Shown here piece after piece: positions 14,439-21,021 of a DNA stretch of 21,021 bases. This DNA is from Pseudomonadota bacterium. Its GTDB lineage: Bacteria; Desulfobacterota; WTBG01; CAIYCZ01. The notes beneath the pieces are model-generated. The model was not told the origin of the DNA. It made no database searches and was given only the letters and a program-made list of their open reading frames with translations. The stretch is from assembly GCA_026388865.1 (NCBI GenBank), contig JAPLIX010000015.1, forward strand, positions 1 through 21,021. The letters are read 5' to 3'. Both the position numbers and the translations under genes were made by a program. Every line of letters begins with the position of its first letter. Position 1 is the first letter of the stretch.

Positions 14439-15716
14439 ATGGGATTAACCGTACTCATTGTAGGCGGCGGGGGACGGGAGCATGCACTGGCCTGGAAAAT
14501 AGCACAGAGCCCCCAGGTTGATAAACTTTTCTGTGCCCCGGGCAATGCCGGTATTGCAGAGGTTGCCGAATGTGTTTCCGTTGCGCCTGAAGATATCCAA
14601 TCTCTAAAAAGCTTTGCCGTCAAAAACCGGATTGACCTGACGGTTGTTGGGCCGGAAGTTCCCCTGTCGCTGGGCATCGCTGATATCTTTGAAAAGGAAG
14701 GGCTTAACATCTTTGGCCCTTCTCAAAGGGCTTCGCTCCTTGAATCAAGCAAGATATTCGCCAAAGAGATCATGCGTGAGCATGGCATTCCTACCGCTGA
14801 TTTCGCCCAGTTTATAAATCCTGCAGCAGCAAAAGCTTATGTTAAAAATAAAAACTGCCCTCTGGTAATAAAGGCCGACGGTCTTGCTGCAGGCAAGGGA
14901 GTCTTTCCCGCGCAAACGACAGCCGAAGCGCTGGCGGCTATAGACCGCATCATGCTGCAACATGAATTCGGCGATGCCGGTACTGCAGTGGTAGTGGAAG
15001 ATTTTTTAACCGGCGAAGAAGCGTCGTTCATCTGCTTTACCGACGGCATTACCATTATTCCCCTGCCCTCTTCTCAGGATCATAAACGAGTCTTTGACGA
15101 TGATGAAGGCCCTAACACCGGCGGCATGGGAGCATACTCCCCTGCCCCGGTCATTACGCCGCAGCTTGAAGCGATTATCATGCGCACGATTATGTACCCC
15201 CTTATGCAAGCTCTCAATGCCCGCGGGATACCTTTCAAAGGAGCGCTTTACGCCGGTCTTATGATTGAAGACGGGTGTCCGCGGGTGCTTGAATTTAATG
15301 TCCGCTTCGGTGACCCGGAAACCCAGCCGCTCATATTCAGGCTTAAAACAGACCTCGTGGATATACTGCAGGCGATTACTCGGGGGAGACTGGCAGATGT
15401 TGCTATTGCATGGGACCCCAGACCTTCCGTCTGTGTCGTGATGGCAGCCGGCGGCTATCCGGGAAACTACGTGAAGGGGCTGCCTATTGCCGGCCTTGCT
15501 GAGGCTTCCCGCATACCGGAGGCGTTTGTCTTCCATGCCGGAACTGCTTTAAAAGATGGACAGGTAGTTTCCGCCGGCGGTCGGGTCCTGGGCGTCACAG
15601 CTCGTGGCAACACTATCGCCGAAGCAATAACAACGGTGTATCAAGCAGTTGATAAAATTCACTGGGACGGTGTTCATTTTCGCAGAGATATTGCTTACCG
15701 GGCAATAAACCGGTAG
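14439..15716 (+). CDS. purD: Phosphoribosylamine-glycine ligase (GAR synthetase)
   Basis: A 425-residue ATP-grasp enzyme for the second step of purine synthesis, joining glycine to phosphoribosylamine. The N-terminal domain has LIVGGGGREHALAWK and APGNAGIAE, then VVGPEVPLSLGIAD. The ATP-grasp core shows IKADGLAAGKGV, VVVEDFLTGEEASF, PSSQDHKRVFDDDEGPNTGG and EFNVRFGDPETQ. Length and motifs are normal. An AAAGGAT precedes the ATG, 24 bases after the end of purH'. The gene ends with TAG, which shows that TAG is an ordinary terminator here. Confidence 0.97.
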   Translation: MGLTVLIVGGGGREHALAWKIAQSPQVDKLFCAPGNAGIAEVAECVSVAPEDIQSLKSFAVKNRIDLTVVGPEVPLSLGIADIFEKEGLNIFGPSQRASLLESSKIFAKEIMREHGIPTADFAQFINPAAAKAYVKNKNCPLVIKADGLAAGKGVFPAQTTAEALAAIDRIMLQHEFGDAGTAVVVEDFLTGEEASFICFTDGITIIPLPSSQDHKRVFDDDEGPNTGGMGAYSPAPVITPQLEAIIMRTIMYPLMQALNARGIPFKGALYAGLMIEDGCPRVLEFNVRFGDPETQPLIFRLKTDLVDILQAITRGRLADVAIAWDPRPSVCVVMAAGGYPGNYVKGLPIAGLAEASRIPEAFVFHAGTALKDGQVVSAGGRVLGVTARGNTIAEAITTVYQAVDKIHWDGVHFRRDIAYRAINR

Positions 15717-15742
15717 AAGATGCTTTTAAAAACGTATCAGAT

Positions 15743-16501
15743 ATGAATAATTCCTGGCTTGAATCGCGAAAAGATTTCTTCCTGCGCAATATGGTGCAGG
15801 ATTTTTGTACTGCTACCATCTATTTTGACCAGCTCTGTAAAGAACATAAAAAAACTGGTTTAGTAGCATACCACCTGCTTGATGTGTGGATTGGTTCAGA
15901 ATTAAAGAAAGGACCGCTGTGGAATTTAAAGGATCAATGCCACCGGTTATTCAGGAATAATGAAACAAAGAATAATCTCTATGAACATCTGTTCGACTGG
16001 ACTATCGGGTCCATTTTTCATGAGACCATTAAATTAAAAGAGGATTCATACCAGCTTGAAGCATACCGGCCCCTGCTGGAACTTGAAGTGTACCGGCAGC
16101 ACGAAACTTTTTCAGTAATCATCGATGAATATCTTGCAGTGATTGAACATGCGCACAGCAACCTTGCTGATGAGCTTTCCCGGATCAAGCAGCTCTTCAC
16201 AAAAGCTCTGAGTCACTTGAAGGCTATTTTCCCATCTCATCGGGACAACCTGCTGCTGATCCGTTTTTTGCTGGATAATAACAACAAGCTGGCGCGCAAG
16301 GTCTTTGGCAGGGACTATTTTCATGCTGTTCTTTCCTCCCTGTTTCCCGAAGGCCTGCACAGTGCATATCTGTCGTCCGCCGAGCAGTGTATTTCCCTTG
16401 GCAGGCACCAGGATGCAGTTCGCTATCTGAAAAAGGTTTTAGCCCTTGACCCGCATAACAAATTGGCCCAGGACCTTTTACAGAAGGTGGTACAAAAATA
16501 A
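15743..16501 (+). CDS. Uncharacterised protein with a C-terminal TPR-like repeat, in the pur operon
   Basis: I do not recognise this 252-residue protein. It is mostly helical and rich in aromatic and charged residues, with no signal peptide and no membrane segment, so it is probably cytoplasmic. The last 45 residues (AYLSSAEQCISLGRHQDAVR, then YLKKVLALDPHNKLAQDLL) read like one tetratricopeptide repeat, which suggests protein binding. No catalytic motif was seen. It lies between purD (26 bases) and purE (27 bases), so it is surely co-transcribed with purine genes. No ribosome binding site precedes the ATG, so translation may depend on coupling to purD. Confidence 0.8.
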   Translation: MNNSWLESRKDFFLRNMVQDFCTATIYFDQLCKEHKKTGLVAYHLLDVWIGSELKKGPLWNLKDQCHRLFRNNETKNNLYEHLFDWTIGSIFHETIKLKEDSYQLEAYRPLLELEVYRQHETFSVIIDEYLAVIEHAHSNLADELSRIKQLFTKALSHLKAIFPSHRDNLLLIRFLLDNNNKLARKVFGRDYFHAVLSSLFPEGLHSAYLSSAEQCISLGRHQDAVRYLKKVLALDPHNKLAQDLLQKVVQK

Positions 16502-16528
16502 TACGTCAATAAGAAAGGATATCCGCCC

Positions 16529-17047
16529 ATGAAAAAGAATAAACCGCCCGTTGGTGTGGTTATGGGGAGTGATTCTGACTTTCCGATACTTGAAGAGGCT
16601 TTGCATGTTCTTGATTCATTTGCCGTTGCCTATGAGGTAACTGTTTCATCAGCACACCGCTCTCCAGCCAGAACTTCTGCATATGCAAAAACTGCCGTGA
16701 GCCGGGGCATTGAAGTGATAATTGTGGGAGCGGGCAGTGCAGCGCACCTTGCCGGTGTCATTGCTGCAGAAACACCGCTGCCGGTCATCGGTATACCAAT
16801 AGACTCTTCCCCTCTCAAAGGCATCGATGCCCTTTTGTCCACCGTACAGATGCCGGCAGGAGTTCCGGTAGCAACTATGGCCATTGGTAAGGCAGGTGCG
16901 CGTAATGCCGCAGTCCTGGCTGTTCAGATACTGGCTCTCAAGGATGCCGGACTGCGCAAGAAGCTCAATTCCTTCAGGAACGGGCTGGCTGAACAGGTGG
17001 AGCGAAAAACGCAGGAACTGCAAAAGAAATTGAATCAGCGTTCATAA
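16529..17047 (+). CDS. purE: 5-(carboxyamino)imidazole ribonucleotide mutase (class I PurE)
   Basis: A 172-residue enzyme that rearranges N5-CAIR to CAIR in purine synthesis. The family core is clear: VGVVMGSDSDFPILEEA, then SAHRSPARTSAYA, VGAGSAAHLAGVIAAETPLPVIGIP and LLSTVQMPAGVPVATMAIGKAGARNAAVLAV. The SDSD and SAHR motifs, including the catalytic histidine, are intact, so it is the class I mutase form that works with PurK, which is not in the window. The C-terminal 30 residues form a charged helix slightly longer than usual. An AAAGGA lies before the ATG. Confidence 0.96.
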   Translation: MKKNKPPVGVVMGSDSDFPILEEALHVLDSFAVAYEVTVSSAHRSPARTSAYAKTAVSRGIEVIIVGAGSAAHLAGVIAAETPLPVIGIPIDSSPLKGIDALLSTVQMPAGVPVATMAIGKAGARNAAVLAVQILALKDAGLRKKLNSFRNGLAEQVERKTQELQKKLNQRS

Positions 17048-17051
17048 ATTC

Positions 17052-17708
17052 ATGGCAACAATCCTTTCAATAAACCCCGATGAACCGGACATATCCCTTT
17101 TGCAGCAGGCTGTCCAGTGCCTGCGGGACGGTGGCATCGTTCTCTATCCGACCGAGACCTTTTACGGACTGGGCGTACATTACGCGCATGAGTCTGCCCT
17201 CAGAAGGCTGTTTCGGATCAAAGAGCGTGACGCAGCAAAACCGGTATTACTGCTGATACCTGACAGTTCCTGGATACATAAGCTTTCTTTTGCGGTTCCT
17301 GAAGCTGCGCTAACCCTTGCCAGTCATTTCTGGCCGGGGCCGCTCACCCTCGTATTAAGAGCGTCGCCGCAGCTTCCGGCTTTTATATCCGGTGACGATA
17401 AAACAGTCGGCATGAGAATTTCAAGCAATCCCGTCGCGCACCGGTTATTGACATTGTTTGGGGACTGCATTACATCAACCAGCGCCAATCGTGCAGGAGA
17501 GCGCAGCTCATCATCCATACAGCACATCCCGCGGCAATTACTGAATGCCATAGATCTGGTTATTGATGCCGGAGAAACCCCTGGAGGCAGTCCTTCAACA
17601 GTGCTGGACATTTCGGTCACGCCATTTAATATTGTTCGTGAAGGCGCGGTGCCCGGGGCTGCTATCAGAGAGTGTCTGGCACCTTCCGTTTTTAACGGCC
17701 GCAGGTAA
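17052..17708 (+). CDS. tsaC: L-threonylcarbamoyladenylate synthase (TsaC/YrdC/Sua5 family)
   Basis: A 218-residue YrdC-fold protein that makes threonylcarbamoyl-AMP from threonine, bicarbonate and ATP for the t6A37 modification of tRNA. Diagnostic blocks are YPTETFYGLG, LFRIKERDAAKP, FWPGPLTLVLRAS, VGMRISSNPVAHRLL and STSANRAGE. It has only the YrdC domain and no C-terminal Sua5 domain. The start is 4 bases after the purE stop and has no clear ribosome binding site, so translation is probably coupled. The paralogue YciO has the same fold, so TsaC versus YciO is not certain. Confidence 0.88.
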   Translation: MATILSINPDEPDISLLQQAVQCLRDGGIVLYPTETFYGLGVHYAHESALRRLFRIKERDAAKPVLLLIPDSSWIHKLSFAVPEAALTLASHFWPGPLTLVLRASPQLPAFISGDDKTVGMRISSNPVAHRLLTLFGDCITSTSANRAGERSSSSIQHIPRQLLNAIDLVIDAGETPGGSPSTVLDISVTPFNIVREGAVPGAAIRECLAPSVFNGRR

Positions 17709-17740
17709 ATAATCAAGCCCCGCGCAATTATTTAAGTTTG

Positions 17741-17770
17741 TTGACATTTTTTTGCTTCCTGTATTAAAAT
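17741..17770 (+). promoter_or_regulatory. Probable promoter of the cyclic-nucleotide-binding protein gene
   Basis: A perfect -35 TTGACA (17741-17746), an 18-bp spacer and TAAAAT (17765-17770) lie in the 104-bp gap after tsaC. This suggests that the next gene has its own transcription start rather than depending on the pur operon. Confidence 0.6.
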
Positions 17771-17812
17771 GTTATAAACAAAAGAAGGCCCGCAGTAAAC
17801 CGAGCGCAGCAT

Positions 17813-18565
17813 ATGGAAACACGACAGGCTGATCCCTTTCAGGATGTAGCAATACGCGAATACAGACCAAAGGAACTGATTGTTGCTGAAGCAGATCCCA
17901 GCGACCGTTTCTATGTCATCCTTAAGGGTGAAGTTGAGATTTTCCAGAATAAAAAAAGCATCCGTGTGCTTAAAGAGGGCGATATATTCGGCCTGGAAAA
18001 TTTTTATCTTAATCGCCCCTATACAACGTCAGCATTTTCTCTCTCTACCTCCCGCATTGCAACCTATCCAACCAAGCTGATTAGGGATATAATATACAAC
18101 CGTCCGCAGCTCATAGAAAAAATTCTGCAATCTGTCATGACCCAGCTTGAACAGACCACGCAGATCGCAGAGGAGCATATCCCTCTGGAGAATGTGGTTG
18201 ATATCTCGGAGCTGATTTTTCACGCAGGCGACGTCATTATCGAGGAGGATACTGCCGGAATTGATATATATCAGCTGGTTGAATCAGACAAAGGATTGCT
18301 CGTAACCAAGGGCGGCAGTGAGGTCGGCAGAATAAACCGGCATGGAGAATACTTCGGCGAGCTTAGCGCCATCCTGAAACAACCGCGCACGGCAACCGTG
18401 TGCTCTCTGGGGCGCAGTGTCGTGAAAGTTTTTTCCGGCGACAACCTTGAAACAATTTTAGCAACCTATCCCCACCTGGCCAAGGTCATTATAGACACAC
18501 TTGCCAAGCGTCTTATTGCAGCCAATGTGATGATTGCAGACCGCAGCTCCGGCGTGAGCCCTTAG
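17813..18565 (+). CDS. Protein with two cyclic nucleotide-binding domains, no output domain
   Basis: A 250-residue soluble protein made of two CRP-type cyclic nucleotide-binding folds (about residues 8-110 and 125-240). The second has a canonical phosphate-binding cassette (YFGELSAILKQPRTATV) with the conserved glutamate and arginine. The first is degenerate at the same place (IFGLENFYLNRPYTTSAF), with no glutamate or arginine at the expected positions, and may bind nothing. There is no helix-turn-helix, kinase or phosphodiesterase domain, so it may act by protein contact, possibly as a regulatory subunit. A good promoter lies upstream but the ribosome binding site is weak. The TAG stop overlaps the start of a degraded repeat related to the hairpin at 18633. 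Confidence 0.88.
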   Translation: METRQADPFQDVAIREYRPKELIVAEADPSDRFYVILKGEVEIFQNKKSIRVLKEGDIFGLENFYLNRPYTTSAFSLSTSRIATYPTKLIRDIIYNRPQLIEKILQSVMTQLEQTTQIAEEHIPLENVVDISELIFHAGDVIIEEDTAGIDIYQLVESDKGLLVTKGGSEVGRINRHGEYFGELSAILKQPRTATVCSLGRSVVKVFSGDNLETILATYPHLAKVIIDTLAKRLIAANVMIADRSSGVSP

Positions 18566-18585
18566 TGCTTCGATTCGCAAATACG
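18562..18585 (+). repeat. Degenerate half-copy of the 18633-18686 palindrome
   Basis: TTCGATTCGCAAATACG (18569-18585) matches 14 of 17 positions of the left arm of the perfect hairpin about 70 bases downstream (TTCGATTCATAAATTCG), and the preceding TTAGT resembles its outer end. The inverted partner is not visible. It looks like a decayed copy and overlaps the stop codon of the preceding gene. Confidence 0.4.
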
Positions 18586-18632
18586 GTGAAATATACGATA
18601 CAAAGAAGATGCTTGATAATGCTCCCTCAGCA

Positions 18633-18686
18633 CTAAGTCGTTCGATTCATAAATTCGTCATCGAATTTATGAATCGAACGACTTAG
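18633..18686. repeat. Perfect 25-bp-arm inverted repeat (long hairpin)
   Basis: The left arm (18633-18657, beginning CTAAGTCGTTCG) and right arm (18662-18686, ending CGAACGACTTAG) are exact reverse complements around a 4-base loop TCAT. It lies between the cyclic-nucleotide-binding gene and the FGE-like lipoprotein gene, ending 29 bases before the latter's start. No T-run follows, so it is not a standard intrinsic terminator, although a 25-bp stem may still slow polymerase or protect RNA ends. Symmetry this perfect suggests a REP-like or miniature palindromic element, or a recent inverted duplication. Confidence 0.9.
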
Positions 18687-18715
18687 CAGGCACTGCCGGA
18701 CAGGTCTTGAAATTT

Positions 18716-19570
18716 ATGAAACGTTATCATCTCCTTATCCTGCTGCTCGTCTTCCCCCTGACCGGCTGCAATACATCAAATCAGGAAAAAGAGCAGCTGC
18801 AATCAACTGTTGTGGCTCAGCAAGCACCGCTCAATCATCCGGATATCAAAGATATGGTTTTTATTCAGGCCGGAGAGTTTCTCATGGGCTCCGAAGATGC
18901 TGAGGCACAACCTGATGAGCAACCCGTTCACCAGGTTTTTCTGCCGGCGTATTATATCGACAGATACGAAGTGACCAATATGCAATACCAGCATTTTGTC
19001 CTTGCAACGGGTCGCCCGGCCCCTTTCGTGGACAGGCCCTGGGCTGAACCCTATAACTGGAAGGGCTCGGCATATCCTGAAGGTAAAGGTAACTACCCTG
19101 TTGTCCTGGTCAGCTGGGAAGATGCGCAGGCCTATGCCGAATGGATTGGCAAACATCTACCTACCGAGGCTGAGTGGGAAAAAGCCGCGCGCGGAGTGCT
19201 GGCGCGTAAAAAATTCCCCTATGGCGACACTCTGGAAATGAGCAATGCCAATTATGATAAAGGATTTCTCAGAGAAAAAGAAATGAAACCGGTTGGAAGC
19301 TTTGAGCCCAGCAGTGCCGGGCTCTATGACATGGCCGGTAATGTCTGGGAATGGTGCCGGGACTGGCATGAGGATACCTATTATAAAAATTCTCTGCAAC
19401 AGGACCCCCAGGGGCCGCCGGAGGGAATTTATCGTGTATACAGAGGCGGTTCGTGGGTAAACGACATAAATTTTCTTCGCTGCTCGCAGCGGGGGAAAAA
19501 CGCGCCTGACAGCAGAAGCCATCTCATAGGTTTTCGCTGCGCGCTCTCCGCCACAGCTGTAAAACCCTGA
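18716..19570 (+). CDS. Lipoprotein with formylglycine-generating-enzyme-like (SUMF1) domain
   Basis: A 284-residue predicted lipoprotein. The signal peptide ends in the lipobox LTGC (C18), so it should be lipid-anchored in the cell envelope. Residues about 45-280 form a C-type-lectin-like FGE domain: FIQAGEFLMGSEDAEAQPDE, then YYIDRYEVTNMQYQHF, HLPTEAEWEKAARG, GLYDMAGNVWEWCRDW, YRGGSWVND and GFRC. The two active-site cysteines of true sulfatase-activating FGE, expected just after the GGSW block, are absent. It is therefore probably a binding or structural member of the family rather than a formylglycine-forming enzyme. I chose the ATG at 18716 over a TTG three codons upstream because it gives a standard signal peptide. 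The ribosome binding site is weak. Confidence 0.87.
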   Translation: MKRYHLLILLLVFPLTGCNTSNQEKEQLQSTVVAQQAPLNHPDIKDMVFIQAGEFLMGSEDAEAQPDEQPVHQVFLPAYYIDRYEVTNMQYQHFVLATGRPAPFVDRPWAEPYNWKGSAYPEGKGNYPVVLVSWEDAQAYAEWIGKHLPTEAEWEKAARGVLARKKFPYGDTLEMSNANYDKGFLREKEMKPVGSFEPSSAGLYDMAGNVWEWCRDWHEDTYYKNSLQQDPQGPPEGIYRVYRGGSWVNDINFLRCSQRGKNAPDSRSHLIGFRCALSATAVKP

Positions 19571-19645
19571 ACCAGATTTCGTTTTTATATTTCTCGATCC
19601 GCATTATTATCTTCCATCTGTCCTCTGTAATCTGTTTTCTGCTTT

Positions 19646-20563
19646 TTACGGCGGGCAGAGGGCGCATACTGAGCGAAAAATCTCTGTGGACAGATACCGC
19701 TCTCCGCGATCGGCAAAAATTACAACAACCGTCGAGCCACGCGGCAGTTCGCGCGCGACCTGAATGGCACCCCACAAGGCAGCGCCGCTACTGAGGCCGC
19801 AGAACAACCCCTCGCGCAAAGCCATTTCACGGAACGTTTCAAAGGCAGCATCATCTTCACACACAATTTTTTTATCAAGTAGAGCCGGCTCGTATATTGA
19901 GGGGACAATTGACTCCTGCATATTTTTAAGCCCCTGAATGCGATGGTTCAGGGTTGGTTCCACGCCGACAACTTTTGTTTTTTTATTATGCTCTTTGAAA
20001 TAACGCGAGCATCCCATAAGTGTTCCCGTGGTGCCCATACCGGCAACAAACGCGTCAACCGCTCCCCTGGTGTCGCGCACCACTTCCGGCGCTGTAGTTT
20101 CATAATGCGCTTTCCAGTTGGCAGGATTTGAAAACTGATCCGGCATATAATACTGGTCACCGTGCATTTCCATGATGTGGTGCGCGCGCCTGATTGCGCC
20201 ATCGGTCTTATCACATCCCGGTGTTAGTTCGAGCTCTGCTCCCAGAGCAATTAGTATGGCCCGGCGCTCTTCGCTGACACAGGCAGGCATTGTCAGCTTT
20301 ATGCGAAATCCCATCGCGGTCGCGATCATAGCCATGCCAATGCCGGTGTTTCCCGAGGTCGGTTCTAAAATTGTTTTATCCCTGGTTAACTCTCCGGATT
20401 CAATGGCGCTTTTCAGCATGTAATAAGCGGGCCGGTCCTTAACTGACCCTCCCGGGTTTGAACCTTCAAGCTTGGCAAGAATGCGCACGCCGGTTTTATC
20501 AGCATCCCACATTCTCTGCAGTTCCACCAGTGGTGTGTTTCCAATTGCGCTCAGTAGACTCAT
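19646..20563 (-). CDS. cysM: Cysteine synthase B (O-acetylserine sulfhydrylase)
   Basis: A 305-residue PLP enzyme that makes cysteine from O-acetylserine and sulfide or thiosulfate. K42 in NPGGSVKDRPA is the PLP lysine. The substrate loop EPTSGNTGIGMAMI, the phosphate-binding GMGTTGTLMG and the C-terminal GLFCGLSSGAA and DRGERYLSTEIF are all present; the last block and the length match CysM rather than CysK. GGAG stands 6 bases before the ATG. It starts 54 bases after the DUF362 gene on the same strand, so the two are probably co-transcribed. It converges on the FGE-like gene, with no obvious terminator between them. Confidence 0.94.
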   Translation of the reverse strand: MSLLSAIGNTPLVELQRMWDADKTGVRILAKLEGSNPGGSVKDRPAYYMLKSAIESGELTRDKTILEPTSGNTGIGMAMIATAMGFRIKLTMPACVSEERRAILIALGAELELTPGCDKTDGAIRRAHHIMEMHGDQYYMPDQFSNPANWKAHYETTAPEVVRDTRGAVDAFVAGMGTTGTLMGCSRYFKEHNKKTKVVGVEPTLNHRIQGLKNMQESIVPSIYEPALLDKKIVCEDDAAFETFREMALREGLFCGLSSGAALWGAIQVARELPRGSTVVVIFADRGERYLSTEIFRSVCALCPP

Positions 20564-20617
20564 AGTCTCTCCGCTAATTCACTCTATCACTATTTATTCA
20601 TAACTGTCCGGTATAAC

Positions 20618-21021
20618 TTATATCTTTATCAGTTCATAGTCACGTTTACCGAGACCGAGAGCACCTGCATAGTTGAGCTGTATTTCCCAGTCTGCTTGCG
20701 GGTAGATATCCCTGAATTTATCTTTTCCCCTCGCGTGGTTTGTTTTCAGGGCGCTGTTTTCCAGTCCTTGTTCATTATTTACCAAATCAGCGGCAGCCTG
20801 GTCAATAGCTACCGGATCAAGGGAGGCCAGAATCCCGATATCGGGTACGATGGGGCGGTCCGCATGTCCGTAACAGTCACATGCAGGGCTGACATCGGTT
20901 ATAAAATTAAGGAAAATGGTTTTCTTCTTTTTTTCTTTGAGCACGCCCCAGACATACTCAATCAATTTATGCTGGAAAATCTCGATGGTCTCGTTCCAGT
21001 TGACCTGAATCGCGCCCTCAG
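20618..21021 (-). CDS. C-terminal part of a DUF362 family protein (partial)
   Basis: The frame is open to the right edge, so only the last 133 residues are visible. The sequence IGILASLDPVAIDQAAADLV and the upstream FLNFITDVSPACDCYGHADR match the C-terminal half of DUF362 proteins, a family often carrying iron-sulfur clusters. The CDC pair and the DPVAID motif are conserved there. Function in this family is poorly known. It precedes cysM on the same strand with a 54-base gap. The start lies outside the window. Confidence 0.88.
   Translation of the reverse strand, partial: EGAIQVNWNETIEIFQHKLIEYVWGVLKEKKKKTIFLNFITDVSPACDCYGHADRPIVPDIGILASLDPVAIDQAAADLVNNEQGLENSALKTNHARGKDKFRDIYPQADWEIQLNYAGALGLGKRDYELIKI

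Noticed and set aside
15720..15746. Eight-codon reading frame after purD whose TGA overlaps the next start codon
   Set aside because: The overlap (ATGA) could allow coupling, but the peptide is tiny, has only a poor ribosome binding site, and nothing else supports it.
18633..18686. tRNA fragment or attachment site, because of the TTCGATTC core resembling a T-arm
   Set aside because: The structure is one perfect stem without cloverleaf, anticodon or acceptor features, and no integrase is nearby.

Overview
The window looks like chromosomal DNA of an anaerobic Gram-negative bacterium, at moderate GC with AT-rich intergenic regions. The pointers are an orphan NADH diaphorase module (NuoE/NuoF plus a 2Fe-2S/4Fe-4S subunit), a LuxR-type regulator with a coiled-coil sensory N-terminus, an HD-GYP response regulator, a formylglycine-generating-enzyme-like lipoprotein, and an NrpR repressor, a family best known from methanogens. 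Desulfobacterota (or a neighbouring lineage such as Omnitrophota or Nitrospirota) fits best. This is inference from gene content, since no rRNA or tRNA gene is present. I saw no insertion sequence, phage gene or CRISPR array.

Layout. 1-2987 (minus): an HD-GYP response regulator, an amino-acid permease and the start of a membrane sensor that leaves the window. 3113-6173: nrpR (minus) and an FMN-dependent glutamate synthase (plus) diverge from a 511-bp AT-rich intergenic region. That region carries a perfect 13-bp-arm palindrome and further TTGCCG half-sites, which look like a nitrogen-control switch. 6190-6322: three hairpins between convergent genes, the last a good intrinsic terminator for the minus-strand operon. 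6374-9403 (minus): a three-gene NADH diaphorase operon whose nuoF-like gene contains an in-frame TAG. 9449-9578: a repeat-rich divergent control region. 9579-10556 (plus): the LuxR-type regulator. 10557-10771: no gene or convincing terminator seen. 10772-12327 (minus): rsmE and an RDD membrane protein with a zinc ribbon.

12599-17708 (plus) is a compact run of alr, purH', purD, an unrecognised gene, purE and tsaC. purH' encodes only the IMP cyclohydrolase half and is frameshifted by a 20-bp tandem duplication. 17813-18565 encodes a protein with two cyclic-nucleotide-binding domains. It is followed by a perfect 25-bp-arm hairpin and an FGE-like lipoprotein. cysM and the end of a DUF362 protein (minus) close the window.

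The strongest points are the NrpR/glutamate synthase switch, two otherwise well-preserved genes each broken by one lesion (nuoF and purH'), and the long perfect hairpin at 18633-18686. I found no clearly new multi-gene defence or mobile system.
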